The notes beneath the pieces were generated by a model. That model did not search any database, was not told where the DNA came from, and worked only from the letters and a program-made list of their open reading frames with translations. Source: Monodelphis domestica (Eukaryota > Chordata > Mammalia > Didelphimorphia > Didelphidae). Taken from it: a stretch of 64,000 bases of DNA. Made by a program: the position numbers and the translations under genes. Shown here piece by piece: positions 1-11,622 of this stretch (position 1 is its first letter; every line of letters starts with the position of its first letter). The stretch spans positions 105,686,260-105,750,259 of the forward strand of contig NC_077228.1 of NCBI RefSeq assembly GCF_027887165.1. Direction: 5' to 3'.

Positions 1-17
1 CGGGGCAGGACCAGACT

Positions 18-243
18 GGGAAGGATAGTGAGAAAAAAGAAGGGGAGGAGAAAGGAGGGAAGGAAGGCGAGAAGATAGAAAAGATGAAAGGAAGAGGAGG
101 GAAGGAAAGAAAAGAGAGAGGAGCGAAAAGGAAGTAGAGGAGGGAAGCGAAGAAAGGAAGATAGGAGGGGAGAGGAAAGGAAAAGAGGAGAGAGTAATGG
201 AAAATAAGGGAGAGGAGCAGAAGAGGTGAAAGAAAGAAAGAAG
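18..243 (+). repeat. purine-rich GGAA/GAAA low-complexity tract
   Basis: About 225 bases almost purely A and G on this strand, with irregular GGAAGG, GAAAGG and AGAGGAG units. No gene. Confidence 0.8.
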
Positions 244-535
244 CTCCATTATTCTCCTATATTAAAAATCTTGTTGCTGTATTTTAAATTTCCGTTCTCT
301 CAAGTATTATATTTTATTTAAAATAAATGTTTGTTTTCTTTTGCTTTTATGACACTACATTTCTCTGCTTCTAGAAAGACACCCATTATAAGAATTTGTT
401 TTAAAGGAATTTAAAAAAAAGTTCCACAAAACTAACCAATAAATCAAAGAGATATCACCTTACAGGTAGTATTCCTCACCCATGGTTCCTCTTTCTCTAT
501 GGAGAAGTATCTCACACTCATTTCTTTTTTGTCTT

Positions 536-699
536 TTTTTTTAAAAACCCTTACCTTCCATCTTCCATTGGCTCCAAGGCAGAAGAGTGGTAAGGGCTAG
601 GCAATGGGGGTCAAGTGACTTGCCCAGGGTCACATTTGAATCTAGGACTTCCCATCTCTAGGCCTGGTTCTCAATCCACTGAGCTACCCAGCTGCCCCC
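536..699 (-). repeat. SINE1-type tRNA-derived SINE
   Basis: Reverse copy: T-rich start, then the 'acccttacc' tail, 'agtgacttgcccagggtcac', and the head complement 'gctacccagctgcccc'. About 15 relatives in this window share this order. Confidence 0.85.
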
Positions 700-1137
700 T
701 CACACTCATTTCTAATTAAGATTTGAGAGCAGGGAAATATATTAGAAATCAGGTGTTTTCTGTAAAAAAGCCACCACAAGAAAACTCTGGTCACAGGCTT
801 TACTGTATTCTCTTCCTCTTTGGGAACCTAACCTCAGTGAAAATATCCAACTGTGTCAATCCTTTTTCTTTTTGCCCCTGTTTGAATCTTCTTAGAGTTT
901 AAGGGCAAGAGAGTGGTATTTAAGGAGCCATTTTGGGGAAGTGGAAGGAAGACTAGGCTTGAAGTTGCATGACTTGAATTGAATTTCCAGTTGTAAAATT
1001 TACTTGCTGTGAGACCCTGATCTTCAGGCTTTTCATTTGTAAATTTCAGATGATATTTGTACCACCTACTTTTCAAGTTCATAGGTGTATAATGCTGGAA
1101 GGGACCTTGGTGTCAACTAGTTCAATTCTCTCTCTTT

Positions 1138-1232
1138 TTTTTTTTAAACTCTTACCTTCTGTCCTAGCATCAATTCAAAGATTGGAGAGGAGCAAGGACT
1201 AAACAATTGTGGTTGAATAACTTGCCTTGTGG
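1138..1232 (-). repeat. truncated SINE1-type copy
   Basis: Only the tail half (poly-T, 'actcttaccttctgtc') remains. The LTR at 1238 follows. Confidence 0.55.
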
Positions 1233-1237
1233 GTGAA

Positions 1238-1670
1238 TGTGTGGAGACAAAAGAATTAATTTGTTCTTCTCAAGGTGGGGGACCTCAAGTATGGTCTGTT
1301 ATTACCACTGGCCTAGTGAGTTGGGAGGCTGCTTATTTCAAGAAAGCAAACCAATTGGCTATCCTGCCTCCTTATCTCCTCTGACCTTATGGAGCCATAG
1401 CTTATGCTATGTAACTTGTTGCTTTCTGATTGGCTAGACTTTCATGCCTAGATTGTAAATTTGGCACCCCAGATCATGGGGCATCTGACTGAGAGGGGAG
1501 GGGGCTTTGTGTCAAGAATCTATAAAATGCTTATATCTGTACCCATTGCCATTAGGGAGTGTCTCTTTACTTATGAGTAAGAATAAAGACTGTATCTAGG
1601 ACTACTCACTCTCTGACTTTAGGTTTGTAATTATAATTTGGGTGGATGGTCTTCTATTTCATCCCACACA
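1238..1670 (+). mobile_element. solo LTR (endogenous retrovirus)
   Basis: It starts TGTGTGGAGAC and ends CCCACACA, flanked by the 5-bp duplication GTGAA (1233-1237 and 1671-1675). A TATAAAA motif is at 1521 and AATAAA near 1583. No internal genes: a solo LTR fossil. Confidence 0.75.
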
Positions 1671-1688
1671 GTGAAGAAAAGGTGATGT

Positions 1689-1900
1689 AGGGGCAGCTGG
1701 TGGCTCAATGGATTGAGAGCCAGGCCTGAAGTCAGGAGGACCTGGGTTCAAATTTGGCCTCAGATATTTCCTAGCTGTGTGATCCTGGGTAAGTCACTTA
1801 ACCCCAGTTATCAAGCCCTTATTGCTTTTTTGCCTTCCAACCAATATTTAGTATTGATTCTAAGAAGGAAGGAAAGGGTTTTTTTTTGTTTGGCTTTTAA
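1689..1900 (+). repeat. SINE1-type tRNA-derived SINE
   Basis: Head GGGGCAGCTGGTGGCTCAAT with A-box-like TGGCTCAATGG, B-box-like GGTTCAAAT, then 'ctgtgtgatcctgggtaagtc' and a T-rich tail. Confidence 0.85.
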
Positions 1901-2096
1901 GAAAAGAAATGAAAAGGGGGTCTGATATGAGAGATGTTGCAGCATTAGGATTAACAGGATTTGACAACAATTAGATATTGGAGGTGAGAGAAAAATGGCT
2001 CCTAGGTTATAAACTTAAGGGTCAGGAAAGATGTTGGTAGCTTCAACAGAAATAAAGATTTTGGGCTTAAAAGATAGTAGAGAAGATGATGGGGCA

Positions 2097-2345
2097 GATA
2101 GGTGGCACAGTAGATAGAGTGACCTGGAGTCAGGAACACTCATCTTCCTGAATTCAATTCTAGCCTCAGACACTTAACTAGCCATGTGACCCTGGGCAAG
2201 TCACGTAACCCTCTTTGTCTCAGTTCCTCTCATCTATAAATGAGCTGGAGAAAGAAATGGCAAACCACTCTAGTATCTTTGCCAAGAAAGTCCCAAATGG
2301 GGTCAGGAAGAGTTAGCTATCACTAAAAAATGACTAAATAACAAA
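2097..2345 (+). repeat. tRNA-derived SINE with RTE/BovB-like tail (MAR1-type)
   Basis: The head resembles SINE1, but the 3' half reads 'atgagctggagaaagaaatg', 'tttgccaagaaa' and 'ggtcaggaagagt', the type of end shared with RTE/BovB LINEs. Confidence 0.75.
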
Positions 2346-2731
2346 GAGAAGATGATTGTTTTCACTTGGGAATATTGAGCTTGAAATGCTGATAATGAAT
2401 CCAAGTGGAGATGTCTAGCAGTCAGAGATATTTGACTGGAAGTTTGAAAGAGATCACAGCAGTATATACAGGTATTCCTTCCCCAAAGCAGGGTAGGAGC
2501 ATGCATAGCATCCCCAGTGATCTGGAAAATCCATGTAAAAATTTTTGGCCCTCCTTTATTACCAGAGAAGTATGATTTTTTAATTTTTCTTTTACACAGT
2601 GTTTACAGTACCTTATATGCATTATGAGTTACTAAACTTTTAAAAATATCTACTTTCTAGCCTTTGTGTGTCATTTGTTGACTTTCTCATTCTTTCCCCA
2701 AACTTTAAGTTTTTACTTATTGTAACTTAAA

Positions 2732-2941
2732 TATGGGGCACCTAGGTGGTTCAATGGATTGAGAGCCAGACCTAGAGACAGGAAGTCCTAGCTTCAAATC
2801 TGGCCTCAGGCACTTCCTAGGTGTGTGACCCTGAACAAGTCACTTAAGTGCTGCTTTTCTTTTTTTCCTTTGCTGCTCTTCTGCCTTGGAAACAATGCTT
2901 AGTATTGATACTAAGACAGAAGGAAAAGGTTTAAGAAAAAG
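2732..2941 (+). repeat. SINE1-type SINE
   Basis: Standard head, B box and 'gtgtgaccctgaacaagtcac' block, followed by an A-rich tail. Confidence 0.85.
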
Positions 2942-4060
2942 ACTTTGTTTATATTTATGGTATTAAAAGATGAAATATATTGATATGATATAATACTATA
3001 CAGATATTTTATGTATTTTTGAGTTTCTAAACTTTTTCCGAATCACCTGCTGGCCTTTCTTTGTTGTCTGAGCCTTGGCAAAACTGCCCATAAGAAATGT
3101 AATTTCTCACGGCAACCTGAGATAAATCAAAACCTTGATGGGGAAAGTCTTGGTGTGGAAAGGATACTTCTTTATAGATTTGGGAGTTATCTATATTGAC
3201 ATGCTAATTGAACTCAGAGGAGTGTGTTATATTGCAAGGAAGGAAATAAAGAGAGAAGAGGTTCTGGTAGAGTGTTGGATGGAGAGAGGAGGGTGAAAAC
3301 TCATAATTAGGAGTTGTAACCAAACAGGGATGTGCTGAAGCTCTCATACACATTATTAATTTTCATTGTGGGCATTTATGCCTCTGAAACTGTCAAATGC
3401 TACAAATCAGACTTAATTTATTGTTTTGTTGATTGTCTAGATGTAAAGTGATGGTAAAAATGTTAATAATGCAGAGTACACTTAAAAGTGTGTTGTAAGT
3501 TTTGAGAGCTGGTTGTCAAATATTTACTACCATATCCTTGGAGGTAGATAATGATAACAGAAAGGAGACTAGGGAGAAGTCATAGGAGTAGGAGAGATAA
3601 ATATCACAGATTTCAAGGGAAGAGAGTGGTTATTGGGGTCAAAAGATTCAGAAAAGTCAAGAAGAACAAGGACTGGGAGAGATCATGGAATTTAATTCTA
3701 CAGAGATCACTGGTAATCTCTAAGGGAGAAATTTCAGTAGAAAGGAGAGGTCAGAAGCCAGACTATATGGTGTTAATTAAGAAGAAAGTGGGAGAGGGCA
3801 AGTAGAGGCAGCAAAAACAGATCACCTTTTATAAGAATTTCACTGAAGTTTTCTATATGAACAAATTGTCTGTGTAATAAGCCCATTCATCAGTTTATAA
3901 CTCCAAGGCTATTCTTAGCCTGTCAGAAAGCCTCTTAATGAAGGGCAGGGTTTTTGTTAACACACTTCAATATTTAAGAGGCATCATGATCTCATATGTG
4001 TCAATATTTCTGCTGCCATTACAGATTGAAAGCCATCTGTCTGGCCCTTTACCTGGTCAC
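2942..4060. other. no gene seen
   Basis: AT-rich unique sequence with a purine-rich stretch at about 3540-3810. The short open frames there look like chance. Confidence 0.5.
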
Positions 4061-4062
4061 TT

Positions 4063-4110
<48 letters not shown>
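4063..4110 (+). repeat. (TC)n microsatellite
   Basis: About 24 perfect CT units. Confidence 0.95.
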
Positions 4111-4114
<4 letters not shown>

Positions 4115-4167
4115 ACTCTCTACTTGACTGGGTATCTTTATTTCACCCTGACTAGAAGTACAACTTT

Positions 4168-4390
4168 TATTTATTTATTTTATTAAATTTTATTTTTTCA
4201 ATTACATGTAGAAACAATTTTGACAATTGTTTTCTGACATTTTTGAGATTCAGATTCTTTCCCTCCTTCCTTTCCCTACTCCTCAAGGTGGTAAATAGTC
4301 TGTGATAGGTTATGACAGTGCTTTGATGCAATGTTTTTCCATATTTCCCATTGTCCTGATTGAAGGCACATTGCATATACAATTAAAAAA
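4168..4390 (-). mobile_element. L1 3' UTR fragment
   Basis: Reverse L1 tail type: 'ttaaattttatttt', 'ctttccctccttcc', 'aaggtggtaaa'. The same order occurs at 6900 and 16130. Confidence 0.5.
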
Positions 4391-4608
4391 AATCTTTTTG
4401 GACAGCAGGAAGGACCAGGTGCTGAGAAATATACTGATTACAATCAGGTGGATTTTCCCTTCTATTCTGGGTTTACCTTACTGTTCATCTATAATGTTTG
4501 TACAGATAATGGACTAACTCAGGAGTTTTACCCATCTAAGTGCATGTTAACATCTAAACAATATTCATTCCTTATTAACTTTGTTTTTCTTATAATGAAA
4601 GGTAGGTG

Positions 4609-4710
<102 letters not shown>

Positions 4711-4906
4711 ATCCTTACTTTCTGTCTTAGAATCAATACTGTGTATTGGTTCCATGGCAGAAGAGTGGTAAGGGCTAGGCAAGGGGTGGGGGGGTTAAGT
4801 GACTTGCCCAGGGTCATACAGCTGGGAAGTGTCTGAGGTCTTATTTGAATCTAGGACCTCTCGTCTCTAGGTCTGGTGCTCTATGTCCTGTGCTACCAGC
4901 TGCCCT
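4711..4906 (-). repeat. SINE1-type SINE
   Basis: Reverse copy ending in the head complement 'taccagctgccct'. Its A-rich tail position is occupied by the CT microsatellite. Confidence 0.85.
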
Positions 4907-4949
4907 GATCCTGCATATATCTTGTTAGTACATAGTTGTACGTTGTCCC

Positions 4950-5115
4950 CCTCTCCCCCCATGAGACTGTGAGCTCCTTGAGGACAAGGACTCTTTTTTT
5001 CTTTCCTGTCTTTGTATCTCCAGTATTTAGAGCAGTGGCCATACTATAGTAGGTGTGTAATAAATACTTGTTGAGGTGACTCTCATCATCATAATTATTG
5101 CTTATATTCAATAAA
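4950..5115 (+). repeat. L2-like LINE 3' end
   Basis: It has 'actgtgagctccttgaggac', 'tttgtatctccagtatttag' and 'aataaatacttgttg', the usual L2-type 3' end. Confidence 0.55.
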
Positions 5116-5394
5116 TACTTGACATGCTAGGAACATGTTCTTTATACTCTTATTCAATTGTGACTCTGAAGATATTAAATACTATAGAAAATTGTCTGAA
5201 AATCTGGCTGTTCCCTTTTTACATTTTAATTGACTATCCTTATAAAAATTAGTGTGTGTATACATAAATATATGTATACACGTACATTCACATGTATATA
5301 AATATTCACATACATACATGTATATGAAAAAGTAGTCATATATATTGGTAGTTGTAGCTGTTGTTTCAGTGTTGGTGTTGATGATTACTGGTTG

Positions 5395-5515
5395 CTGGAC
5401 AAGCAAGTCATTTAACCTCTCTGGGATTTGTTATTTGCAAAATAACTTACAGAATTGCTATGAGGAAAGCCCTTTGGCACCTTGAAAGTGCTAAGTAAAT
5501 TAGAGTTATGTATTG
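5395..5515 (+). repeat. MIR-type SINE remnant
   Basis: 'caagtcatttaacctctctg', then 'ttgctatgaggaaa' and 'cttgaaagtgctaagtaaat'. Confidence 0.45.
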
Positions 5516-5639
5516 GTAATACTGCCTTCCATGGTCTTTTCTATTTTTTTGGGACCTTCCATTCTTTGAGATATTAGAAGAGCAATGTTTTAGTGCTTTT
5601 AAAAATTGGTCTACCTTTACCTGGATTTCTTTTCCGAAC

Positions 5640-5965
5640 TCCTTGAGACCAAAGACTAATTTTTAATTTTCTTTTTTATTCTTAGCAAATTAGCACAAAG
5701 TCTGGCACATAGTAGGTTCTTTAAATTAAAAAAACAAAAACAAACCAACTCTTCCCTTTTGTCTTAGAATTGATTACTAAGTATCCATTCCAAAGCAGAA
5801 AAACAGTAAAGGGTAGGAAACTGGAGTTAAGTGATTTGCCTAGGGTCACATAGTTGGGAAGTATCTGAGGTCTGATTTGATACCAGGGTCTCCCATCTCC
5901 CAGCTCACTACCCACTGAGCAATCTAGCTGCCCCCACATAGTAGATCCTTAACAAATGTTTATTG
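5640..5965 (+). repeat. L2-like 3' end split by a reverse SINE1
   Basis: 'ccttgagaccaaagac' and 'ctggcacatagtaggttctt' run to 5725. A reverse SINE1 occupies about 5745-5936, then 'catagtagatccttaacaaatgtttattgac' continues. The repeated 'cacatagtag' is the SINE's target-site duplication. Confidence 0.65.
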
Positions 5966-5969
5966 ACTG

Positions 5970-6890
5970 ATTGTATATGTTTGATCATATGTACCTTCTC
6001 TTTTTGACTTTAGGACGCACAACAACCTTAAAAGGAGGCACTCTTTTCAGTTACTTCCTCAAATAGTATGAGGTGGTAGAGACCAACAGTTATGCTCCAG
6101 TACTGTCACTGATGAGAATAGATTGCCATAGAAACACTGGCAGATCTATTCCATTTCTCATATATCCACCCACATTCCTACGTCATCAACAACTAAGCAC
6201 ATCTCCTTCCTCCCAAAGGGGAAAGGGGAAAAATTTTTTTTCATGAGAGCCAATATTACTGCTATGGCCTTTACCCAAAAAAGGGAATGATTTGACTAAC
6301 AGTTCTCTCTCCAACTTCACAAAAATACTTTCTAGCATATATGGCATGAACTTCAGGAAATATGTAGGGAACAGGGATTAGGAATTGTATTGATTCCCTC
6401 TCTTGTCTCTTTAATTCTGAAGGAAAAGGAAAAGGATGGCCACCTTTAAATAGAAATAAAAAATTTAAAATGTTAGTTTTAGAGTCAGAAGGTACGTTTA
6501 TGGTCTTCTAACATAACCACTCCACCAAGAACATTAACTTTCTGATGAGACATCATAGAACTCCTGTTTAAATATCTTCAAGAAAGAGAAATTCATTGCT
6601 CTACCAGGCAGCTCCATTCCACTTCTGCATCACTTACCGAGGAATTGAATCTGTTTTGTTCTCCACTGAGAGCCTCATTAAGGATGTCCTCAATACATGT
6701 GCATATGATTCTAATAAAAATATGTATATTTATAGGAAAGGAGATATATGTCAGCTGTTCTCATCTTGATCATTAAAAAAAAAGTTTTTGTGGTATCTTT
6801 CCTTTTTCAATTCTCTATTCTTCAATGTCCTCAAAACTGTGTTGCCATCAACATCTCCTCTATGTAGAATTGATTTAGTCTAGCAATTTT
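5970..6890. other. no gene seen
   Basis: Unique AT-rich sequence. No convincing coding frame or repeat with a second copy here. Confidence 0.5.
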
Positions 6891-6895
6891 CTCCA

Positions 6896-8640
6896 TTTTA
6901 TTTTTTTGTAAAGATATTTTATTTTACCAATTATAGGTAATAATAATTTTCCACATAAGTTTTTTGAAGTTATAAGATCCAAATTGTCTTCCTCTCTCTT
7001 TTTTCCTCCCCCCTCCTGGAGATGGTAAGCAATTTGATCCAGGTTGTACACATATTATCATGCAAAACATATTTCCATTTGTTCATTGTTGCAAGAGAAT
7101 ACTCATATAAAACAACCCCCCCCAATAAAAACATAAATAAAGTGAAAAATCATTTGCTTTGATCTGCATTCCAACTCCAATGGTTCTTTCTCTGGAGGCA
7201 GATAGCATTCTTTGTCATAAGTTCTTCAAAATTGTCCTGGATCATTGTATTGCCAAGAGTAACTAAATCTTTCCCATTTAATCATTCCATAATATTGCTA
7301 TTACTGTGTACAATGTTCTTCTGGTTCTGCTTATTTTACTCTGCATCAGTTCATGTAGGTTTTTTCCAGCTTTTTCTGAAATCATCCTGTTCATCATTTC
7401 TTATAGCATTCCATTCTTCTTCTTCTTCTTCTTCTTCTTCTTCTTCTTCTTCTTCTTCTTCTTCTTCTTCTTCTTCTTCTTCTTCTTCTTCTTCTTCTTC
7501 TTCTTCTTCTTCTTCTTCTTCTTCTTCTTCTTCTTCTTCTTCTTCTTTCTTCTTCTTTCTTCTTCTTTCTTCTTCTTTCTTCTTCTTTCTTCTTCTTTCT
7601 TCTTCTTTCTTCTTCTTTCTTCTTCTTTCTTCTTCTTTCTTCTTCTTTCTTCTTCTTTCTTCTTCTTTCTTCTTCTTCTTTCTTCTTCTTCTTCCCATCA
7701 TATACCACATTTTTTTTGTTATTCCCCAAAGGATGGACATCCCCTCAATTACCAATTCTTTGTCACCACAAAAAGAGCAGCTATAACTATTTTTGTACAA
7801 GTAAGTCCTTTTCTCCTTAAAAAATTTTTTTTGTGGGAATACAGACTAGTGGTGGTATTACAGGGTCAAAGTGAATGCATAGTTTTATAGCCCTTTGAGC
7901 ATAGTTTCAAATTGCCTTCCAGAATGGTTGGATTAGTTTACAGCTCCATCAACAAAGCATAAGTGTCCCAATTCTGCCATATTGCCTCCAACATTTATGA
8001 ATCTCCTTTACTATCATATTGGTCAACCTAATAGGTGTGAGGTGGTGCCTTGGAATTGCTTTAGTTTGCATTTCTCTAATCAAGAGTGATTTAGAACATT
8101 TTTTCATGATTGATAATAGCTTTGATTTCTTCATCTGAAAACTGCTTGTTCATATCCTTTGACCATTTCTCAATTAGAGAATGACTTATATTCTCATAAA
8201 TTTGACTTAGTTCTCTATATATTTGAGAACTGAGACTTTTTCGGAGAAATTTGTTTAAAAATCTTCCCCCAGCTTGTTGTTTCTCTTTTAATCTTGGTTA
8301 CATTGGCTTTGTTTGTACAAATCTTTTAAATTTAACAGCCAAAATTATTCATTTTATATCTTATAATATTCTCCATCACTTGTTTGGTCATAAATTTTTC
8401 CCTTCTCCACAAATATGACAGGTAAAGTATTCTATTTTCCCCTAATTTACTTAAGATATTGCCCTTTACTTAAGATATGCCCTTTAAATCATATACCCAT
8501 TTTGACCGTAACTTGGTATAGGGTATGAAATATTGGTCTATACCTGCTTTCTGCATCTTTATTTTCTTCAGAATTTTTCTATCTTCTCTATAAGCACACC
8601 AGGGACTTTGATATTGGAATTCTAGTGTGTTAAATCTACA
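6896..8640 (-). mobile_element. L1 LINE, 5'-truncated 3' portion
   Basis: This strand shows the complement of L1 ORF2 C-terminus and 3' UTR. Reverse reading gives ORF2-like KELVIEGMSILWG and KMWYMM, matching the L1 pattern 'KxxxCPSxxEWxxKMWYxxxMEYY'. Blocks such as 'ctggttctgctta', 'ttacagctccatcaacaaagc' and 'gtgaggtggtgcc' match the L1 consensus order. A TTC tract interrupts it at 7414-7694. Confidence 0.8.
7414..7694 (+). repeat. (TTC)n passing into a (TTCTTCTTTC)n decamer array
   Basis: About 44 pure TTC units (to about 7545), then about 13 tandem decamers, then short TTC again. The minus strand is GAA-rich, the sense strand of the host L1. Confidence 0.95.
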
Positions 8641-9425
8641 GTCCTTGATAGTGAAAGAAAATATTTGTTATAAAAATCTTTGTGGAGTTTTTTCCATTTT
8701 TCTCCTTTTCACTGACCTCCTTTTATTTCTTTCCTTTAGAAATGGCTTTGCTTCTTGGGTTTCTCACAAAGCTTTCTTTAAACTAGTCTAATCTATCACA
8801 ACTTCTCTCTATTTTACTGGGTAATTCTGCTTATAATCTTTCATATTTTCCAACCTATTTCCTTATATTCCTCACCTATTCCCACCTTTGCACTAAAATC
8901 CCAAATCTCAAAATATCTTGTTTTAGTTTTTTTACTTCTTCATTTTTTTATTCTGAAGTTAACCACCCAACCCTCCTAAGCATTTTCATATACACAACTG
9001 AAAACAAAAAAAGGATTATAGCATATATAAAACCATGAGTCTCCATTTCAAACTACTTGTTTTTTTTTTAATGAAAAAGAAGAAATTCTATCATTACTTT
9101 GAAAATTGTCCTGCTTGTCTGTGCTTTCAGTAGTTCTCTTTTGGAAGGGGCATCATTATTGCTACTTTCCCTCTCTTTTGCCCTCCTCCCCCCCCAAAAA
9201 AAGGAAAAAATCCTTATAACAAGTAAGGGTAGTCAAGCAAAACAAAACCATACAATGGCCATAAAACCACTGTACATCTTTCTCTGCATCCTGAGGTCAT
9301 CATGTCTCAGGCAGTGAGTGAATAATCTGTTAGGCCCTAGCATATTCTTTTCTGTGGTAAGCACTTTGATGTGATTGCTGTACTCCAGGTTGTGAATTGA
9401 AGTGCTACTAAATGAGTATATAGAA
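8641..9425. other. no gene seen
   Basis: AT-rich sequence with short homopolymer runs. Confidence 0.5.
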
Positions 9426-9429
9426 AGAG

Positions 9430-9775
9430 TAGGATTAAGGGGCCTCAGATACTTCCCAGTTGTATGACCCTGGGCAAGTCACAACCCCCATTGCCTAGAT
9501 CAGCGGTTCTCAACCTCTCAATTTGTAGCAATGAGAATACATAATGCATATCAGGTATTTACATTCCGAATCATAACTGTAGCAAAATCACAGTTTTGAA
9601 GTAGCCACCAAAATAAGTTTTTGGTTTGGGATCACCGCAACATGAGGAACTGTATTGCCGGGTCACGGCATTAGAAAGGTTGAGAACCACTGGCCTAGAC
9701 ATTGCCACTCTTCTGCCTTGGAACCAATACACAGTATTGATTCTAAGGTTTGGAAGGTAAGGGTTAAATTAAATT
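9430..9775 (+). repeat. SINE1-type SINE interrupted by a SPIN hAT element
   Basis: SINE parts are about 9430-9500 ('ctgggcaagtcac') and 9693-9775 ('attgccactcttctgccttg' and 'tattgattctaag'). The insert is listed separately. Confidence 0.8.
9501..9692 (+). mobile_element. SPIN-type non-autonomous hAT transposon
   Basis: 192 bp with terminal inverted repeats CAGCGGTTCTCAACCT ... AGGTTGAGAACCACTG, flanked by an 8-bp target duplication gcctagat/gcctagac (9493-9500 and 9693-9700). Internal 'ggtcacggcattag' and 'gaagtagccaccaaaataa' match the remembered SPIN (Space Invaders) consensus, a hAT family shared by horizontal transfer among tetrapods, opossum included. No coding capacity. Confidence 0.88.
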
Positions 9776-10813
9776 AAAAAAAAGTTTCCCCAATCCACAC
9801 GACGAGATTATAGTCATTGTTAGTCCTTGATCACTCAGACAGTCATAAATAATTATTAAACCTACTAAATAGCAAGCCCTGGGGATTAAAAAAAAAAAGC
9901 AAAAGGCAGTTTTTGCCCTTAAGAAGCTCATAATGGTGGAGACAAGCAAATGAATATGCATAAACAAGTTACTAATGGTTAACCAAGAAATAATTGAGAG
10001 GGAAAAGCACTAGAAAGGTTTCAGTTAAAGATGGAATTTTAGTTGGGACTTAAAGGAAACCAGGGAAACCAGTAGGTAGACATGGGTAGGGAGAGCCTTT
10101 CAGGCATGAGACCAGCCAGAGAAAATGACTAAAGGATCCACTGTTAATCAGTTTCAGCAGTTGCCTTAGGAGAAGAGAAGGTTCATAGATAGGAGTTAGG
10201 AGGTTGTCTAGAAGGAGGGATGGATAGTGTCAGTTTGAGTGAAGGGACTTACTTTAATGCCTGAGGAAACCAGACATTGAAGGTCTTAAAACAAAGACAG
10301 GTATGTTATAGGATGATTCTTGTTCAGGTACAGGTTGGATCAAATGACCTCTGAGAGCCGTTCCAACTGTATAATTTTTGTAAAATCCAGACTTAAAATA
10401 TTTTTTGAGAAAAAAAAAACTTTAGGAAAAGAAGATTGTTAACTCCTCAAATCAAGAAAATGAACTGTTTGGAGAAGGTCACACAAAGAAATCTAAAAGA
10501 AACCTACACTGCATCAGAAGATCCAGAATGAACTTTGGGATGTATTGAGTGAACTTAAGGGGGTTGAACATATTTATTCTGAATGTAAACTCTTAGGCCA
10601 AAGGGGATTACTCCCTACTTGGCTTTTTGACAATGTGCCTACCAATCATTGGTTTTGCTCTCTCTTTCTCTTATCTCCAACTGTTGTAGTTTCTTCTTAG
10701 AAAGTGCAACATTGTATGCACCTTTAGTTAGATGATCTTTAGAGGTATAAGCTAGTTATATTAAATGATTCATTGGGAAGATTAGATTGTGAAGATAGGA
10801 TTAACTTTCCCCT
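9776..10813. other. no gene seen; old L2/MON-like patch
   Basis: 9830-9960 has 'tactaaatagcaagccctgg' and 'gcccttaagaagctcataat', typical of L2-type repeats. The rest is unique. Confidence 0.4.
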
Positions 10814-11622
10814 TGTGTATTTTTAGATAATCAAATCAAGAACTTAAAGTACCCCTACTTACCAGTGTAAGTAGGCCTCTACCCCTCCCTCAACCCCCCC
10901 CTTGGGCAGGGCTATGCAAATTGAAAGACTGCCTTTGGTTTCTGTGAGGAGGGAGGAGTGAAAGGAAGTGACAGGAAGTGATATGGAAAAAGGGGGTCTA
11001 AAAAGAGACCAACATGGTCTGGGAAATTCATTCTTTTCCTAGCATTTAGAGAGATTGACTCTGGGCATTCCTTTCCTGGCTTCTGGAGAGATTCGTTGCA
11101 GAGATTTCTGCTTTAGCTTTGGAGAAAGCTGTGTTGGTGGAAACTTGCCTGAAGACACCACTGAGACTTCTGGCTTGGAGAGATTCCTGCCTTGGTGGCT
11201 CTTTGAGGAGACCCTCTCTACTTGTTGGTACTTTGGTGGGACACTCCCTTCAGCATGAGTTCTGGTGAGATTCTTGGTAGTCTTAACCTCATGTGCACTG
11301 AAGGTTCTTGATAGATTCTTCAGAGTCTCCTGGCTCTTCAGATTTTAGCTTCCTAATTAGGACTTTGGATTCTGTAGAGATTCACTTTCAGATTTGAATT
11401 TGCCGTCTGGAGACATTATGATTAAACTTAGGGAATTTGTAGCTAGGCAGTACTTTCTATCTCTTTATTTACATTTTCCCACTTTTGCTCTTTCTACCTC
11501 TTTACAAATAAAGTTGCTAAAAGTCATTTTGACTTAAGCTGTAATATTTTTAAATTGGCGACCATAATATTTCTTTAGTACTTTCATATTAGCATAATAA
11601 CTTAAATTTAAATTCTTACACA
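10814..11622 (+). mobile_element. long solo LTR
   Basis: It begins near TGTGTATTTTTAG and ends TTCTTACACA. A poly(A)-signal region 'acaaataaagttgct' is near 11504. The start shares 'agtacccctactta' and the end layout with the reverse LTR at 62429-63143. Its boundaries are less sure because no target duplication was found. Confidence 0.55.

Noticed and set aside
7232-7890. Long open frames of poly-Ser, poly-Phe and Glu/Arg-rich type
   Set aside because: They are translations of the TTC/GAA microsatellite inside an L1.
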